From NCBI GenBank assembly GCA_963801045.1, contig CAWDDC010000004.1, positions 62,001 through 126,000 of the forward strand: DNA of 64,000 bases. The letters run 5' to 3'. Source of the stretch: JACCWP01 sp963801045 (GTDB lineage: Bacteria > Actinomycetota > Actinomycetes > Propionibacteriales > Nocardioidaceae). The position numbers and the translations under genes were made by a program. Each line of letters begins with the position of its first letter. Within the stretch, counting starts at the first letter, position 1. Positions 36,039 to 46,137 of the stretch are shown piece after piece. Below the pieces are notes generated by a model that saw only the letters and a program-made list of their open reading frames with translations, searched no databases and had not been told where the DNA came from.

Positions 36039-37680
36039 GTGAGCCCGCTCGCTCCCGAGGCCTGGGCGGAGGCGTACGCCCAGCTCTCCGCTGCCGACGA
36101 GCGATCCCGGCTGGAGGCGGACGACCTCGAGCGTTGGGCGATCGCCGCGCACCTCGTGGGTGCGGACGGCGAGAGCGCCGACATCTGGACCCGGGCGCAC
36201 CGCGAGTGGGCGCGGCGCGACGACACCGCCCGGGCGGCGCGGTGTGCGTTCTGGCTGGCGTTCCAGCTCCTGAACCGGGGCGAGCCGGCCCGTGGCGGCG
36301 GCTGGCTGGCCCGGGCCGGCGGCTGGTCGACGAGGCCGGCCCGACTGCGTCGAACGGGGGTATCTGCTGATCCCCCAGGCCCTCGGCCCTGGACGACGGC
36401 GACACCCCGCGGCGCTGGCCTGTTCCGCGAGGCCGCGCGCTCGGCGATCGCTTCGACCCCGACCTGGTCACGATGGCCCGGGTGGGGCGGGCCGGGCCTG
36501 ATCCGGCTGGGCGGCCCGGAGGGCGTGGCGCTGCTCGACGAGGCCATGGTCGCGGTCACGGCCGGCGAGGTGTCGCCGCTGGCCGGGGCCACCTACTGCA
36601 CGGTGATCGAGGGCTGCCAGGAGAGCTTCGACCTGCGCCGGGCCCGGGAGTGGACCGCGGCGCTGACCCACTGGTGCGACGCCCAGCCCGACCTGGTGCC
36701 CTACCGTGGCCAGTGCCTGGTGCACCGGGCCGAGATCATGCAGGTGCACGGGGCCTGGTCGGACGCCGGGCGAGGCCGGGGCGCGTGCGAGCGGCTCGCC
36801 GGCGGACCCGGCGATCGGGGCGGCGTTCTACCTGCAGGCCGAGCTGCACCGGCTGCGCGGCGAGTCGCCGCGGCGGAGGCGGCTACCGCGAGGCCACCAT
36901 CGGGCCGGGAACCGCAGCCCGGGCTGGCGCTGCTGCGGCTGGCCCAGGGCGGCCGGGCCGCGGGGCCGGCGATCCGGCGCGTCGTCGACGAGGACCGGAG
37001 ACCGGTCGCGCGGTCCCGGTCCTCGGCCCGTACGTCGAGATCATGCTGGCCGCCGGTGACGTCGCCGCGGCCCGGGCCGCCGCCGACGAGCTGCCGGCGA
37101 TCGCCGACGAGCTCGATGCGCCGTACCTGCGCGCGGTGGCCGCCCACGCGACCGGCGCGGTGCTCGCTCGCCGAAGGCGAGCCCGGGCCGCGCTGCGGTG
37201 CTGCGGCGGGCGTGGGCGGACTGGCGCGAGCTCGAAGCGCCGTACGAGGCGGCGCGGGCCCGGGTCCTGATCGGCTGGCCTGCCGGGCGCTCGGTGACGG
37301 CGACGCCGCGGCCATGGAGCTCGACGCGGCCCGGTCGGGTTCGAGCAGCTCGGCGCGGGCCCGACGTCGCCGGGTCGAGGCGCTGGCGCGCCGGGCCCGC
37401 CGCGCCCGCCGGGCTCACCGCCCGGGAGCTCGAGGTGCTCGCCCTGGTGGCCGCCGGGCAGGACCAACCGGGGATCGCCGCGGCGCTGTTCCTCAGCGAG
37501 CACACGGTGGCCCGGCACCTGAGAACATCTTCACCAAGCTGGACGTGACCTCCCGCACGGCGGCCACCGCGTTCGCCTACGAGCACCGCCTGGTCTGGGC
37601 AGAACGGACCACCGGCCCGCGCCGGATGGTGGGTCCCGGCGATGCCCGGCGAGCTCCGCGCCGTCGATCCTCGGACCATG
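36039..37680 (+). CDS. LuxR-family transcriptional regulator with TPR-like sensor region, frameshifted
   Basis: A sensor part of about 450 residues made of helical, TPR-like repeats (APEAWAEAYAQLSAADERSR; RAARCAFWLAFQLLNRGEPA; ATYCTVIEGCQESFDLRRAR) precedes a C-terminal LuxR helix-turn-helix: LTARELEVLALVAAG, FLSEHTVARHL, NIFTKLDVTSRTAATAFAYE. It lacks the P-loop ATPase of MalT/LAL regulators. The start may be GTG 36039. A short upstream frame from ATG 35962 (MTPLDAYVDRLERVRQA) ends there in a GTGA overlap and could be the true N-terminus with a frame change. The frame changes near 36330, 36420, 36770, 36860, 36920, 36990, 37160, 37290 and 37520. It overlaps the SnoaL-like gene downstream. 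Confidence 0.78.
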
Positions 37681-38101
37681 ACGACGCGACCGATGACCTC
37701 CGGACCAACCACGATCGACGTGCTGAGCGCCCGCTTCGGCGCCGTCTTCGAGACCTTCGACGCCGGCGAGACCTGTTCGCCCCGGGCGCCTTCTTCGACC
37801 TGAACATGCCGGTGTGGCGGTTCCAGCTGGAGGGCGGTGACGCCTTCGCGGCGCAGCTGCGCTCGATCGCCCAGGGGCAGGTGCGGCTCGACGTGCTGCG
37901 CACCGTTCCCACGTCCTCCGGCTTCGTGACCGAGCACGAGGAGCGCCAGGACGTCGGCGGCGAGGAGTACTCGGCCCGGCGGCTGTGGCTGTGCGAGGTA
38001 CAGGACGGCCGGATCACCGAGACGGTCGGCTACTGCAGCGGCGAGTGGGACGAGGCGCTGCGCGCCCGGCACGCCGCCGAAGCGCCGATGTGCGGCCATG
38101 A
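37678..38101 (+). CDS. SnoaL/NTF2-like protein, frameshifted
   Basis: About 135 residues starting at ATG 37678. After a frame change near 37780 the sequence reads LFAPGAFFDLNMPVWRFQLE, TSSGFVTEHEERQDVGGEEY and RRLWLCEVQDGRITETVGYC SGEW-type strands, the cone-shaped NTF2/SnoaL fold used by ester cyclases, isomerases and small binding proteins. It ends by overlapping the FAD oxidase start, with one more frame change needed near 38090. The three genes (LuxR, SnoaL-like, oxidase) overlap and probably form one operon with a shared oxidative pathway. Confidence 0.7.
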
Positions 38102-39543
38102 GCGCCGACGCCGTCGCCGTCGCGGGACTCGACGGCGGCGTACGCGAAGGCCCGGTCCAGGAGCTCGGCGGCCTGGGCGCGCGGATCGACGGTCGGCTGC
38201 TGCGCCCCGGCGACGCGGCTGGGACGACGCGGTCCAGATCTGGAACGCGATGGCGGCCCGGTCCCGGCGTCGTCGTGCAGCCCGCGTCGGCCCGCGACGT
38301 CGCGGCCGTCGGGTTCGCCCGCGACCACGGGCTGCTGCTCAGCGTGAAGGGCGGCGGCCACAACATCGCCGGCACCGCCATCGCCGAGGGCGGCCTGACC
38401 CTGGACATGTCGCGCTGCGCGACGTCACCGTCGACCCGGGCGCCCGGCTCGCGCACGTCGGGCCGGGCTGCCTGCTGCGCGACGTCGACCGGGCGACCCA
38501 GCAGCACGGGCTGGCGACCGTGCTCGGGTTCATCTCCGAGATCGGCGTCGCCGGTCTGACCCTGGGCGGCGGCTTCGGCTACCTGATGCGCCGGTTCGGC
38601 TGGGCGGTCGACAACCTCGAGGAGGTCGAGATCGTCACCGCGGACGGCGAGATCCGGACCGCGAGCCGTGAGCGAACCCGACCTGTTCTGGGCGCTGCGC
38701 GGCGGCGGCGGCAACTTCGGCGTCGTCACCCGGTTCACGTTCCGGCTGCACGAGGTCGGCCCGATGGTCACCGGCGGGCTCGATCGTGTGGGACGCCGAG
38801 CGGGCGGACGAGGTCCTCGCCGCCTACCGCGAGCTCACCGAGACCGCGCCCCGCGAGCTGACCGCCGGCGTGGTCATGCGGATCGCGCCACCGGCCCCGT
38901 TCATCCCCGAGCGGTGGCACGGCCGGCACGTCGTCGGCGATGCTGGTCTGCCACAGCGGAGCCGGACGCCGACGCCGACCTCGCCCCGATCCGCGCGCTC
39001 GGGCGACCCGATCGTCGACCTGATCGAGCGAGAAGCCGTACGTCGAGCAGCAGTCGATGATGGACGGCACCGAGCCCAAGGGCAGCACTACTACTGGAAG
39101 ACCGAGCTCCTGGCCGAGCTGTGCGACGGGTTCCTCGCGCTTCCGGGAGCGGCGCCGCTGAAGGTCCCGACGGTGTGCTCGGAGTCGGTCATCTTCCACA
39201 TCGGCGGGGCGCTGAACGAGCGCGCGGACGACGACGGCGCGGTCGGCAACCGCGACGCCCGCTACATCAGCGGGTTCGCCGGAGCCTGGCCGCCCGGCGA
39301 CGGACCCGACGCGCAGTCGCCTGGGTCCGGGAGGCCTGGGCGGCCATCCGGCCGTTCTCCACCGGCGGCAACTACGTCAACTTCCAGCTGGCCGACGACG
39401 ACGCCTCCCGCACCGCCGCGGCCTACGGGCCGAACTTCGAGCGACTGCGCCGGGTCAAGGCCGCGTACGACCCGCACAACCTGTTCCGGGTCAACCGCAA
39501 CATCGCGCCGGCCGCCGCCGTGCAGCCCGCCCGCTTCCGGTGA
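38098..39543 (+). CDS. FAD-linked oxidase, berberine-bridge-enzyme type, frameshifted
   Basis: About 470 residues. The FAD-binding PCMH domain has VVVQPASARDVAAVGFARDH, LLLSVKGGGHNIAGTAIAEG (the GGGHN His is the usual covalent FAD attachment site), GFISEIGVAGLTLGGGFGYL and PDLFWALRGGGGNFGVVTRF. The BBE domain at the end has STGGNYVNFQLADDD and RRVKAAYDPHNLFRVNRNI. Such enzymes oxidise alcohols, sugars or amines using O2. The substrate is unknown. The frame changes near 38215, 38265, 38415, 38670, 38780, 38945, 39030, 39140 and 39305, and motifs remain in order. Confidence 0.88.
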
Positions 39544-39600
39544 CGTGAGTGTGCGCTGGTACGTCACCGGCAACGTCGCTGGTGACGTATCCGCGCACTA
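39539..39600. repeat. long inverted repeat between convergent genes
   Basis: TACGTCACC (39560-39568) and GGTGACGTA (39581-39589) are perfect 9-base arms around a 12-base loop. The similarity extends outward (AGTGTGCG with CGCGCACT) to roughly 20-base arms. A third GGTGACGT occurs at 39539. It could be a bidirectional terminator for the oxidase and secreted-protein genes, although it lacks a U tract. Confidence 0.6.
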
Positions 39601-39635
39601 CCTGCGCGCCCGCGACTGCGGGCATGCGGGTCGCG

Positions 39636-40182
39636 TCACCCGGCGAGCGTGCGGCAGAGGTTCTCCGCGGTGCCGCCGGGTCCCATCACCAGCCGGTGCG
39701 TGCCGTCGGGGGCACGTAGAGCGCGGACCAGCGGCCGCCGATGAAGAACAACCCCTTGCGCGGCGCGCTGCCCGCCGGCAACCCGGCGCCGAAGTGCCCG
39801 GTCTGCACCGTCAGGGCGCGCACGTCGGCGTTGGGGTAGTAGTCGACGATCGCGTGTCCGGACTGGTCCCGGACGACCGACTTGCCGGTGTCCATGTTCT
39901 CCCACCTCATGACGAGAGGCCCTCGCCAGAGCTGGGTGCGGGCGGTGCCGTCCTCCCAGAACGACACGTTGCGGTAGAACTCCCGGTCGCGCACGACCTT
40001 GCCGAACACCGCGAAGGCGCACACGTCACCGGCTTCGTACGTCAGGTCCGGCTGCTGGTAGGGCACCCATCGGCTGCGCTCGGCCGCGGGGACTCTGCGG
40101 TGGCCGCGCCGGGAAGGGCGACCAGGCCGGCAGCGAGGGCAAGCGCCACGGCGGGACGCGGGAGAGAGGCAAGGCAACGCAC
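39636..40182 (-). CDS. secreted hypothetical protein, frameshifted
   Basis: GTG 40182 is preceded by TAGGAGT. A clear Sec signal peptide (RPAVALALAAGLVALPGAAT-A) precedes a mature domain of about 150 residues: WVPYQQPDLTYEAGDVCAFA, REFYRNVSFWEDGTARTQLW, SVVRDQSGHAIVDYYPN. The last part, DGTHRLVMGPGGTAENLCRT LAG, holds a second Cys that could pair with the first. The frame changes near 40090 and 39705. No domain family is recognised; the fold looks like an all-beta barrel. It is secreted to the cell surface or medium. Similar uncharacterised proteins are common in actinobacteria. Confidence 0.7.
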
Positions 40183-40269
40183 GTTGTGTACTCCTAACCA
40201 TTGGATTGATGATGACCGGTTAGGACCACATCACGACACCAGGTCACGATTCAAGGCACAATTCCTCGT

Positions 40270-40860
40270 GTGCACTGGGTGGAGCGAGAGGGACTGCGGG
40301 TGCCGCGACGGGTCAGCGGGCATCCCGCACTCGACTTCTGCAACACCTGGGCCGGGTGGGGGGAGCCGCCGAGGCCGGAGCGCGAGTGGCTCAAGGCCTA
40401 CGCGAACCTCATCGTGTGGGCGCACTACGCCGAGCTGATCGACACCGACGAGATGCGGCGGCTGCGCGGGCGCGGCGGGGATGCGCCCGCACGTGCGCTC
40501 AGCGATGCACGGAGGCTGCGTACGTTCCTGCACGCCGCCGTGCTGGACCCGACCGACCACCGAGCGGTGGCCGGCGTGACCGGCTACCTGCGACGGGCCA
40601 CGGCGACGGCCCGGCTCCGTCCCGGGCCGGAGCCGCAGTGGGACGTGGGCGGGCCGGCGGCGGTGGAGCTGCCGCTGCTCCGGGTCGCCTGGGCCGGGGC
40701 GGACCTGCTCACCTCGGGCCGGCTGGGCACGGTGAAGGCGTGTCCGGGAGTCGATTGCGGCTGGGTGTTCCTCGATCCCTCCGACCGTCGGCGGTGGTGC
40801 AGCATGAGCTCGTGCGGCAACCGCGCGAAGGTGCGGTCCTACGCCGAGCGGCACCGCTGA
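40270..40860 (+). CDS. CGNR zinc-finger (ABATE-domain) regulator
   Basis: This is an intact 196-residue protein. The N-terminal ABATE region contains HPALDFCNTWAGWG and WLKAYANLIVWAHYAELID. The C-terminal zinc finger has KACPGVDCGWVFLDPSDRRR WC followed by MSSCGNRAKVRSYAERHR: four Cys (C-x(4)-C...W-C-x(3)-C) plus the CGNR signature that names the family. These proteins are putative DNA-binding stress regulators. The start is GTG 40270, 87 bases from the divergent secreted-protein start. Confidence 0.92.
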   Translation: MHWVEREGLRVPRRVSGHPALDFCNTWAGWGEPPRPEREWLKAYANLIVWAHYAELIDTDEMRRLRGRGGDAPARALSDARRLRTFLHAAVLDPTDHRAVAGVTGYLRRATATARLRPGPEPQWDVGGPAAVELPLLRVAWAGADLLTSGRLGTVKACPGVDCGWVFLDPSDRRRWCSMSSCGNRAKVRSYAERHR

Positions 40861-40995
40861 AACACCTCTGGGCCACCGGCGAGCTGACCGCTCACGACAC
40901 GATCGCAAGAGCACTCCCGGCAGCGCGCCACGTCGGCGGCGTGCCCGGGTGCGCCGGTGCCGTCGACGACGGTGCCGCCGAGGATCAGGACGGCC

Positions 40996-42285
40996 TCAGA
41001 ACCAGGTGGAGACGAGGTCGACGACGCAGGGCCGGTCGGCGTCGGCGTCGGCCACGACCGGGATCAGGCGCCACTTGTCCAGGGCGGTGCACGGGTGGGA
41101 CAGGCCGAGCCGGACCACGCTGCCCACCGGCAGCGCGTCGGGGTCGTCGCCGGTGAGCCGGAGGAAGGCGTGCTGGTCGTTGACGCCGGTCACGACGGAG
41201 CCGTCGAGCCACTCCCGGCTCTGCGCCGGGTCGACGCCGACGACGAGCTGCGCGGTCGGCAGGCCTTCGTCGACGGAGACGTCGCGCTTGCCCGCGTCGA
41301 GCAGCGCGAGACCGGGCTCGGGCCGGGACAGCACCCGGGCCCAGGTGTGCATGGCCGAGCGCAGCGTGTCGGCGAACGGGGAGATGCCGGCGTAGAAGCC
41401 GTCGTCGTGCACGACGTAGGCGCCGGAGCGGAGCACCACCGTCGTGGGTGTGCCGCGCGTGCCGTCCGGGTCGGCGAGCGATCCGCAGTGCGCGACCACC
41501 TCGTCGGGGAAGGCGCTGCCCCCGACGGTGACGATCGCGCGGCCGGCGTCGTACAGACCCTCGTCGTCGAGGCGCCGGTGCAGTGCCGCGACCCGGTCGA
41601 GGTAGTCGCCGATCGTCGTGAGGCCGGTGGGGGAGCGGTCGTGCGCCAGCGCGCCCTCGTAGCCGCCGACGCCGGCGACCCGCAGCCATCGGGACGCGTG
41701 CACGGCGCGCGCGACCTCGACGGCATCGTCGACCGTCCGGGCTCCGGTGCGGCCTCCGTCGCCGCCGAGCTCGATCACGACGTCGACCGGTCGCGCCGGC
41801 GTCGCGGCCTCGAGCGGCCCGGACATCGCCCGCACGGTCTGCGGGCTGTCGGCCCAGCAGGTGACGGAGAACCCGGGGTCGGCGTCCTGTTCCTGGCAGA
41901 CCCATGCGATGCCGACGGGGTCGACCAGTGCGTTGGCCAGCAGCACCCGGGAGACACCCGCGGCCCGGCCGACCTGCACCTGCCACGGGGTCGCGAGGGT
42001 GATGCCCCACGCGCCGGCTTCGAGCTGACGGGCCCACAGCTGCGGCGCCATCGTGGTCTTGCCGTGAGGCGCGAGCGCGACGCCGGCCTGTGCGGTCCAG
42101 TCGGCGAGCACCTCGAGGTTGTGCGCCAGCGCTGACTCGTCCAGCGTCAGCACCGGCGTGGTGAACTCCGCGAGCTCCGGTCCGGTGCCGAGGAAGTCGG
42201 CGGCGTACGTCCCCCACGCGCGCGGCGGGAGGCTCTTGCAGGCGGGGCCGAGAACGGGGCCGGTGTCCGGCTCGAGCGACGTCAT
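40996..42285 (-). CDS. D-threonine aldolase-like / amino acid deaminase (alanine racemase fold III)
   Basis: This is an intact protein of about 429 residues from ATG 42285. The PLP barrel has TPVLTLDESALAHNLEVLAD and VALAPHGKTTMAPQLWARQL (PHGKT with the Schiff-base Lys), then VDVVIELGGDGGRTGARTVD. The C-terminal beta domain has SGAYVVHDDGFYAGISPF and VRLGLSHPCTALDKWRLIPV, with the H-x-C metal site typical of the DSD1/D-threonine aldolase group. The reaction is probably elimination or retro-aldol cleavage of a D-hydroxy amino acid (D-serine or D-threonine). It stands alone between the CGNR regulator and a secreted protein. Confidence 0.88.
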   Translation of the reverse strand: MTSLEPDTGPVLGPACKSLPPRAWGTYAADFLGTGPELAEFTTPVLTLDESALAHNLEVLADWTAQAGVALAPHGKTTMAPQLWARQLEAGAWGITLATPWQVQVGRAAGVSRVLLANALVDPVGIAWVCQEQDADPGFSVTCWADSPQTVRAMSGPLEAATPARPVDVVIELGGDGGRTGARTVDDAVEVARAVHASRWLRVAGVGGYEGALAHDRSPTGLTTIGDYLDRVAALHRRLDDEGLYDAGRAIVTVGGSAFPDEVVAHCGSLADPDGTRGTPTTVVLRSGAYVVHDDGFYAGISPFADTLRSAMHTWARVLSRPEPGLALLDAGKRDVSVDEGLPTAQLVVGVDPAQSREWLDGSVVTGVNDQHAFLRLTGDDPDALPVGSVVRLGLSHPCTALDKWRLIPVVADADADRPCVVDLVSTWF

Positions 42286-42439
42286 CGGCCACACCCTGAC
42301 AGAAGGAGGGGAGGTCCGTGCAGATCCCCCCGCGCACGGGCGCGGCCCTGGTGCTACGACGACGGGGCGATGGCGGACTGCCCTTCGCGGACCACAGGGT
42401 GAGCGGTACCTACTCGTCACTCGTCCGCAAGGAGCTCGC

Positions 42440-42832
42440 ATGAAGACCATCCGCACCGCACTCGCCGCCACCACCATCGCCGTCGTCGGGCTGACCGGCG
42501 TCGCCGTCGCCCCCGCCTTCGCCGGTGACGACGAGGTCATCCGGGAGGGGAACTGCTCCGGCAGCGCCGACTGGAAGCTCAAGGTCAAGACCGACGACGG
42601 TCGCCTCGAGGTCGAGGGCGAGGTCGACAGCAACGTCCGGGGCCAGCAGTGGACCTGGCGCATCCTGCGCAACGGCAACGTCGCCGCCCGCGGCACCGCG
42701 ACGACCACCGGTCGCAGCGGCTCGTTCTCGGTCGAGCGCCGGGTGACCAACGGGCCGGGCAGTGACCGCATCGGGTTCCGGGCGCGCAACGCCGCCTCGG
42801 GTCAGACCTGCAGCGGCACCCTCACGTTCTGA
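42440..42832 (+). CDS. small secreted hypothetical protein
   Basis: This is an intact 130-residue protein. It has a Sec signal peptide (TTIAVVGLTGVAVAPAFA, cleavage after AFA) and a mature 100-residue beta-rich domain (SADWKLKVKTDDGRLEVEGE; GQQWTWRILRNGNVAARGTA) with two Cys residues (NCSGS and TCSGT) placed near each end, likely a disulfide. It recurs as an uncharacterised protein in actinobacteria. ATG 42440 has AAGGAG upstream. The function is unknown. Confidence 0.8.
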   Translation: MKTIRTALAATTIAVVGLTGVAVAPAFAGDDEVIREGNCSGSADWKLKVKTDDGRLEVEGEVDSNVRGQQWTWRILRNGNVAARGTATTTGRSGSFSVERRVTNGPGSDRIGFRARNAASGQTCSGTLTF

Positions 42833-42918
42833 GGGCGTTCAGCCTCCTGACAGGGACGCCGCGCCATGGTCTGCATGAGACCTGACGTCGGCGTCGGGTC
42901 CGTGGAGGGGAGCAGACC

Positions 42919-43713
42919 ATGAACAGCATCAGACGAACGGTGTGGGTCACGACGGCCGGGCTCTTGGCGTCACTCGGCGCCGTGGCCGGTCTGACAGCCG
43001 GTTCTGCCGGAGGGGTGGCCACGGCCACCCCCCACCACCAGCAGCGGTGCGCGCAGCCGGGACCGTACGAGCTTCCGCACGGGTCGGAGCCCGTCGACCT
43101 CGACCCGGCTGACTTCACGACCGCGATCGACAACCGATACTGGCCGATGGTGCCCGGTACCCGATGGGAGTACGTCGAGACCGACGGCCACGGGTCCCGG
43201 GAGCGCGTCGAGGTCACGGTGACCCACCGAACCAAGACGATCCGGGGCATCGAGGCTCGCGTCGTGCACGACGTCGTCACCGACCACGGGAATCTGGTCG
43301 AGAACACGTTCGACTGGTATGCGCAGGACAGCGGCGGCACGGTCTGGTACCTCGGTGAGTACACCCGCGAGTACGAGGACGGCGAGGTCGTCAGCACCGC
43401 CGGGTCGTTCGAGTACGGCGTCGACGGTGCCCAGGCAGGGGTGGCGGTGCCGGCGGTGCCGGTCGCCGGGTGCGGCTACCGGCAGGAGTACTACGAGGGG
43501 GAGGCCGAGGACCGCGGGCGGGTGCTCACCACCCGCGACCGGATCAAGGCGCACGGCCAGGCCTTCCGCCAGGTGCTGACGACCAGCGACCGGGTGCCGT
43601 TGGAGCCGTTCGTGCTCGAGCACAAGTTCTACGCGGCCGGAGTCGGTCCGGTCCTCTCGATCGGTGTGTCTCCACGCGGCTCACGCGAGGTGCTGGTGGC
43701 GGTGAGCCACTAG
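42919..43713 (+). CDS. secreted hypothetical protein
   Basis: This is an intact 264-residue protein with an N-terminal signal sequence (VWVTTAGLLASLGAVAGLTA GSAGG), followed by a large beta-rich region with FTTAIDNRYWPMVPGTRWEY, REREVEVTVTHRT-like strands, NTFDWYAQDSGGTVWYLGEY and LEHKFYAAGVGPVLSIGVSP. Recurrent W/Y-rich turns suggest a beta-sandwich. The N-D-N-R-Y-x-P-x-x-P-G-T/S opening is shared with other secreted actinobacterial proteins I cannot name. Single Cys residues near 44 and 185 may pair. The function is unknown. Confidence 0.8.
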   Translation: MNSIRRTVWVTTAGLLASLGAVAGLTAGSAGGVATATPHHQQRCAQPGPYELPHGSEPVDLDPADFTTAIDNRYWPMVPGTRWEYVETDGHGSRERVEVTVTHRTKTIRGIEARVVHDVVTDHGNLVENTFDWYAQDSGGTVWYLGEYTREYEDGEVVSTAGSFEYGVDGAQAGVAVPAVPVAGCGYRQEYYEGEAEDRGRVLTTRDRIKAHGQAFRQVLTTSDRVPLEPFVLEHKFYAAGVGPVLSIGVSPRGSREVLVAVSH

Positions 43714-43832
43714 CGCTCACCGGTGCTGATCCGCTTGGGGCGCCACAGACTCGAAGGCTCGTTGAGCAGCGCGTCGACGCCGAGGACCCGCCGCCGCGCA
43801 CGGGCGTGCCGACTGAGCGGGGGTCGAACGGC

Positions 43833-43838
43833 TAGCGT
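43833..43838 (+). promoter_or_regulatory. -10 box for leaderless rnj transcript
   Basis: TAGCGT ends 7 bases before GTG 43846. There is no ribosome binding site upstream of the start. Confidence 0.5.
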
Positions 43839-43845
43839 CTCGGGG

Positions 43846-45543
43846 GTGACCCCGCACCGCACGCCCCGCCCGTTGCCCTCGCTGTCTCGTGAGGGGCTGC
43901 GCGTCATCCCGTTGGGAGGCCTCGGCGAGATCGGTCGGAACATGACCGTCTTCGAGCACCGGGCCAGCTGCTGGTGATCGACTGCGGCGTGCTCTTCCCC
44001 GAGGAGCACCAGCCGGGCGTCGACGTGATCCTCCCCGACTTCACCTCGATCCGGGACCGGCTCGACGACATCGGGCCGTCGTGCTCACGCACGGGCACGA
44101 GGACCACATCGGCGGCGTGCCCTACCTGCTGCGCGAGCGCGCGCGACATCCCGGTGGTCGGCTCGCGGCTGACGCTGGCTTCCTCAAGGCCAAGCTGGAG
44201 GAGCACCGGCTCGCGGCCGCCGATGATCCAGGTGAGCGAGGGCGAGCGGCACTCGTACGGACCGTTCGACTCGAGTTCGTCGCGGTCAACCACTCGATCC
44301 CCGACGGTCTCGCGGTGGCCATCCGCACCGCCGCCGGCCTCGTGCTGCACACCGGCGACTTCAAGATGGACCAGTTCCCGCTGGACCGGCGGATCACCGA
44401 CCTGCGCGGCGTTCGCGCGGCTGGGCGAGGAGGGTGTCGACCTGTTCCTCACCGACTCCACCAACGCCGAGGTGCCCGGCTTCACCACGGCCGAGAAGGA
44501 TCTGATCCCCGCGATCGAGACGGTGTTCCGTACGGCACCGCGCCGGGTCATCGTGTCCAGCTTCGCCAGCCACGTGCACCGGATCCAGCAGGTGCTCGAC
44601 GCGGCCAAGGCGCACGGCCGCAAGGCGGCGTTCGTCGGGCCGGTCGATGGTGCGCAACATGGGCATCGCCAAGGACCTCGGCTACCTGCGGGTGCCCCGC
44701 GGGCCTGTGTCGACCCCAAGGCGCTCGAGTCGCTGCCCGACGACAAGGTGACGCTGATCTGCACCGGCTCGCAGGGCGAGCCGATGGCGGCGCTGGCCCG
44801 GATGGCCAACCAGGACCACGAGATCCAGGTCGGTGAGGACGACACGGTGCTGCTGGCCAGCTCGCTGATCCCGGGCAACGAGAACGCCGTCTACCGGGTC
44901 ATCAACGGGCTGTCCCGCTCGGTGCGCACGTGATCCACAAGGGCATCGCCAAGGTGCACGTGTCCGGCCACGCGAGCGCCGGCGAGCTCGTCTACTGCTA
45001 CAACCTGGTGCAGCCCCGGCACGTGCTGCCGGTGCACGGCGAGTGGCGGCACCTGCGCGCCAACGCCGACCTCGCGATCTCCACCGGCATCGACCGATCG
45101 CGGGTGGTGCTCGCGCAGGACGGCGACGTCATCGACCTGGTCGACGGCACCGCCCGCGTCGTCGGGCCGTCCCCGCGCTGCACATCTACGTCGACGGCAT
45201 GACCGTCGGCGGCGCCACCGAGGACTCGCTGGCCGAGCGGCGCAAGCTCGGCACCGAGGGGGTCGTCACCGTCGTGGCCATCGTCGCCTCTGACGGGACG
45301 CTGGCCGAGGAGCCGGACTTCCTCACCCACGGCTTCGTGCACGAGCCGAACACGTTCGCCGACCTGGTGCCCAAGCTGCAGCAGGCGCTGGCGACCAAGC
45401 AGGCCAACAAGCAGGGCAACAAGCAGGGCCGGCCGCCGACGCGGGCGGGCATCGAGGACGTGATCCGCCGCGAGGTCGCCAACTGGGCGTTGCGCCGGTT
45501 CCGCCGCCGCCCGGTCGTGATCCCGGTCGTCATCGACGCCTGA
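43846..45543 (+). CDS. rnj: ribonuclease J, frameshifted
   Basis: A beta-lactamase/beta-CASP nuclease of about 560 residues. Motifs: LRVIPLGGLGEIGRNMTVFE, VLTHGHEDHIGGVPYLLRE (HxHxDH), AVNHSIPDGLAVAIRTAAGL, LVLHTGDFKMDQFPLD, SSFASHVHRIQQVLDAA and LPVHGEWRHLRANADLA. The C-terminal domain (EDVIRREVANWALRRFRRRP) is complete. It acts in rRNA maturation and mRNA decay with both 5'-exo and endo activity. The frame changes near 43965, 44080, 44150, 44215, 44270, 44415, 44645, 44700, 44930 and 45175. It is expected to be important for growth, so the breaks are probably not biological. The Lys/Gln/Asn run KQANKQGNKQG is an odd low-complexity linker. Confidence 0.9.
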
Positions 45544-45564
45544 GCGGGGCAGCAGCCCGACCGC

Positions 45565-46062
45565 TCAGCAGATCCGCGTCAGCCGCCCGGTGTCCAAGTC
45601 GTAGAGGAACCCGCCGACGGCGACGTCGCCGAGGTAGGGCCACGACCGCGCCCGCTGCACGTCGGCGCGCAGCGCCGCCTCCTGGTCACCGGTCGTCAGG
45701 AAGGTGATGCTGCGGGTGTCCGGGCCGCCCGCGGCCCGGATCTCGTCGTGCACGTCCTGCTCGGAGTCGGTCGCCATCCGGCAGTTCGTGTGGGCCACGA
45801 CCATCACCCGCTCGACGCCGAGCAGGTGGGTGGCGAGCACGAGGGTGCGGAGGACGTCGTCGGTCACGCGGGCGCCGGCGTTGCGCAGGATCTTCGCGTC
45901 GCCGGGGGCGAGGCCGAGCATCGCGAGCGGGTCGATCCGCGAGTCCATGCAGGTGAGCACGCCCAGGCCCTTGGCTGCCCGGGCCTCGAGGTCGGCCAGC
46001 TCGAACCGGCTGGCGTACGCCGCATTGGCAGCGAGCACGTCGGCGAAGGGGTCGGACGGCAC
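45565..46062 (-). CDS. beta-carbonic anhydrase
   Basis: This is an intact 165-residue protein. The zinc site is visible: Cys38 in LTCMDSR (with Asp40 and Arg42 of the catalytic dyad), and His91 with Cys94 in MVVAHTNCRM. The LRNAGARV strand is conserved. It interconverts CO2 and bicarbonate. The protein is short, as in the plant-type-related clade of actinobacteria. GTG 46062 lies 6 bases after TAAGGT (46069-46074, minus strand), giving a leaderless mRNA. It is divergent from the nitronate monooxygenase gene. Confidence 0.93.
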   Translation of the reverse strand: MPSDPFADVLAANAAYASRFELADLEARAAKGLGVLTCMDSRIDPLAMLGLAPGDAKILRNAGARVTDDVLRTLVLATHLLGVERVMVVAHTNCRMATDSEQDVHDEIRAAGGPDTRSITFLTTGDQEAALRADVQRARSWPYLGDVAVGGFLYDLDTGRLTRIC

Positions 46063-46124
46063 GGCGGCACCTTAGTCGAGTTCCACGACGACGGCGGCGA
46101 GACCCGGCTCGTGGCGGCGTGACC

Positions 46125-46130
46125 TACCGT
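46125..46130 (+). promoter_or_regulatory. -10 box for leaderless nitronate monooxygenase transcript
   Basis: TACCGT lies 7 bases before ATG 46138 with no ribosome binding site. A similar TACGGT (47144-47149) lies 6 bases before the HAD gene start at 47156, so that gene may have its own leaderless transcript. Confidence 0.45.
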
Positions 46131-46137
46131 CGAGACC

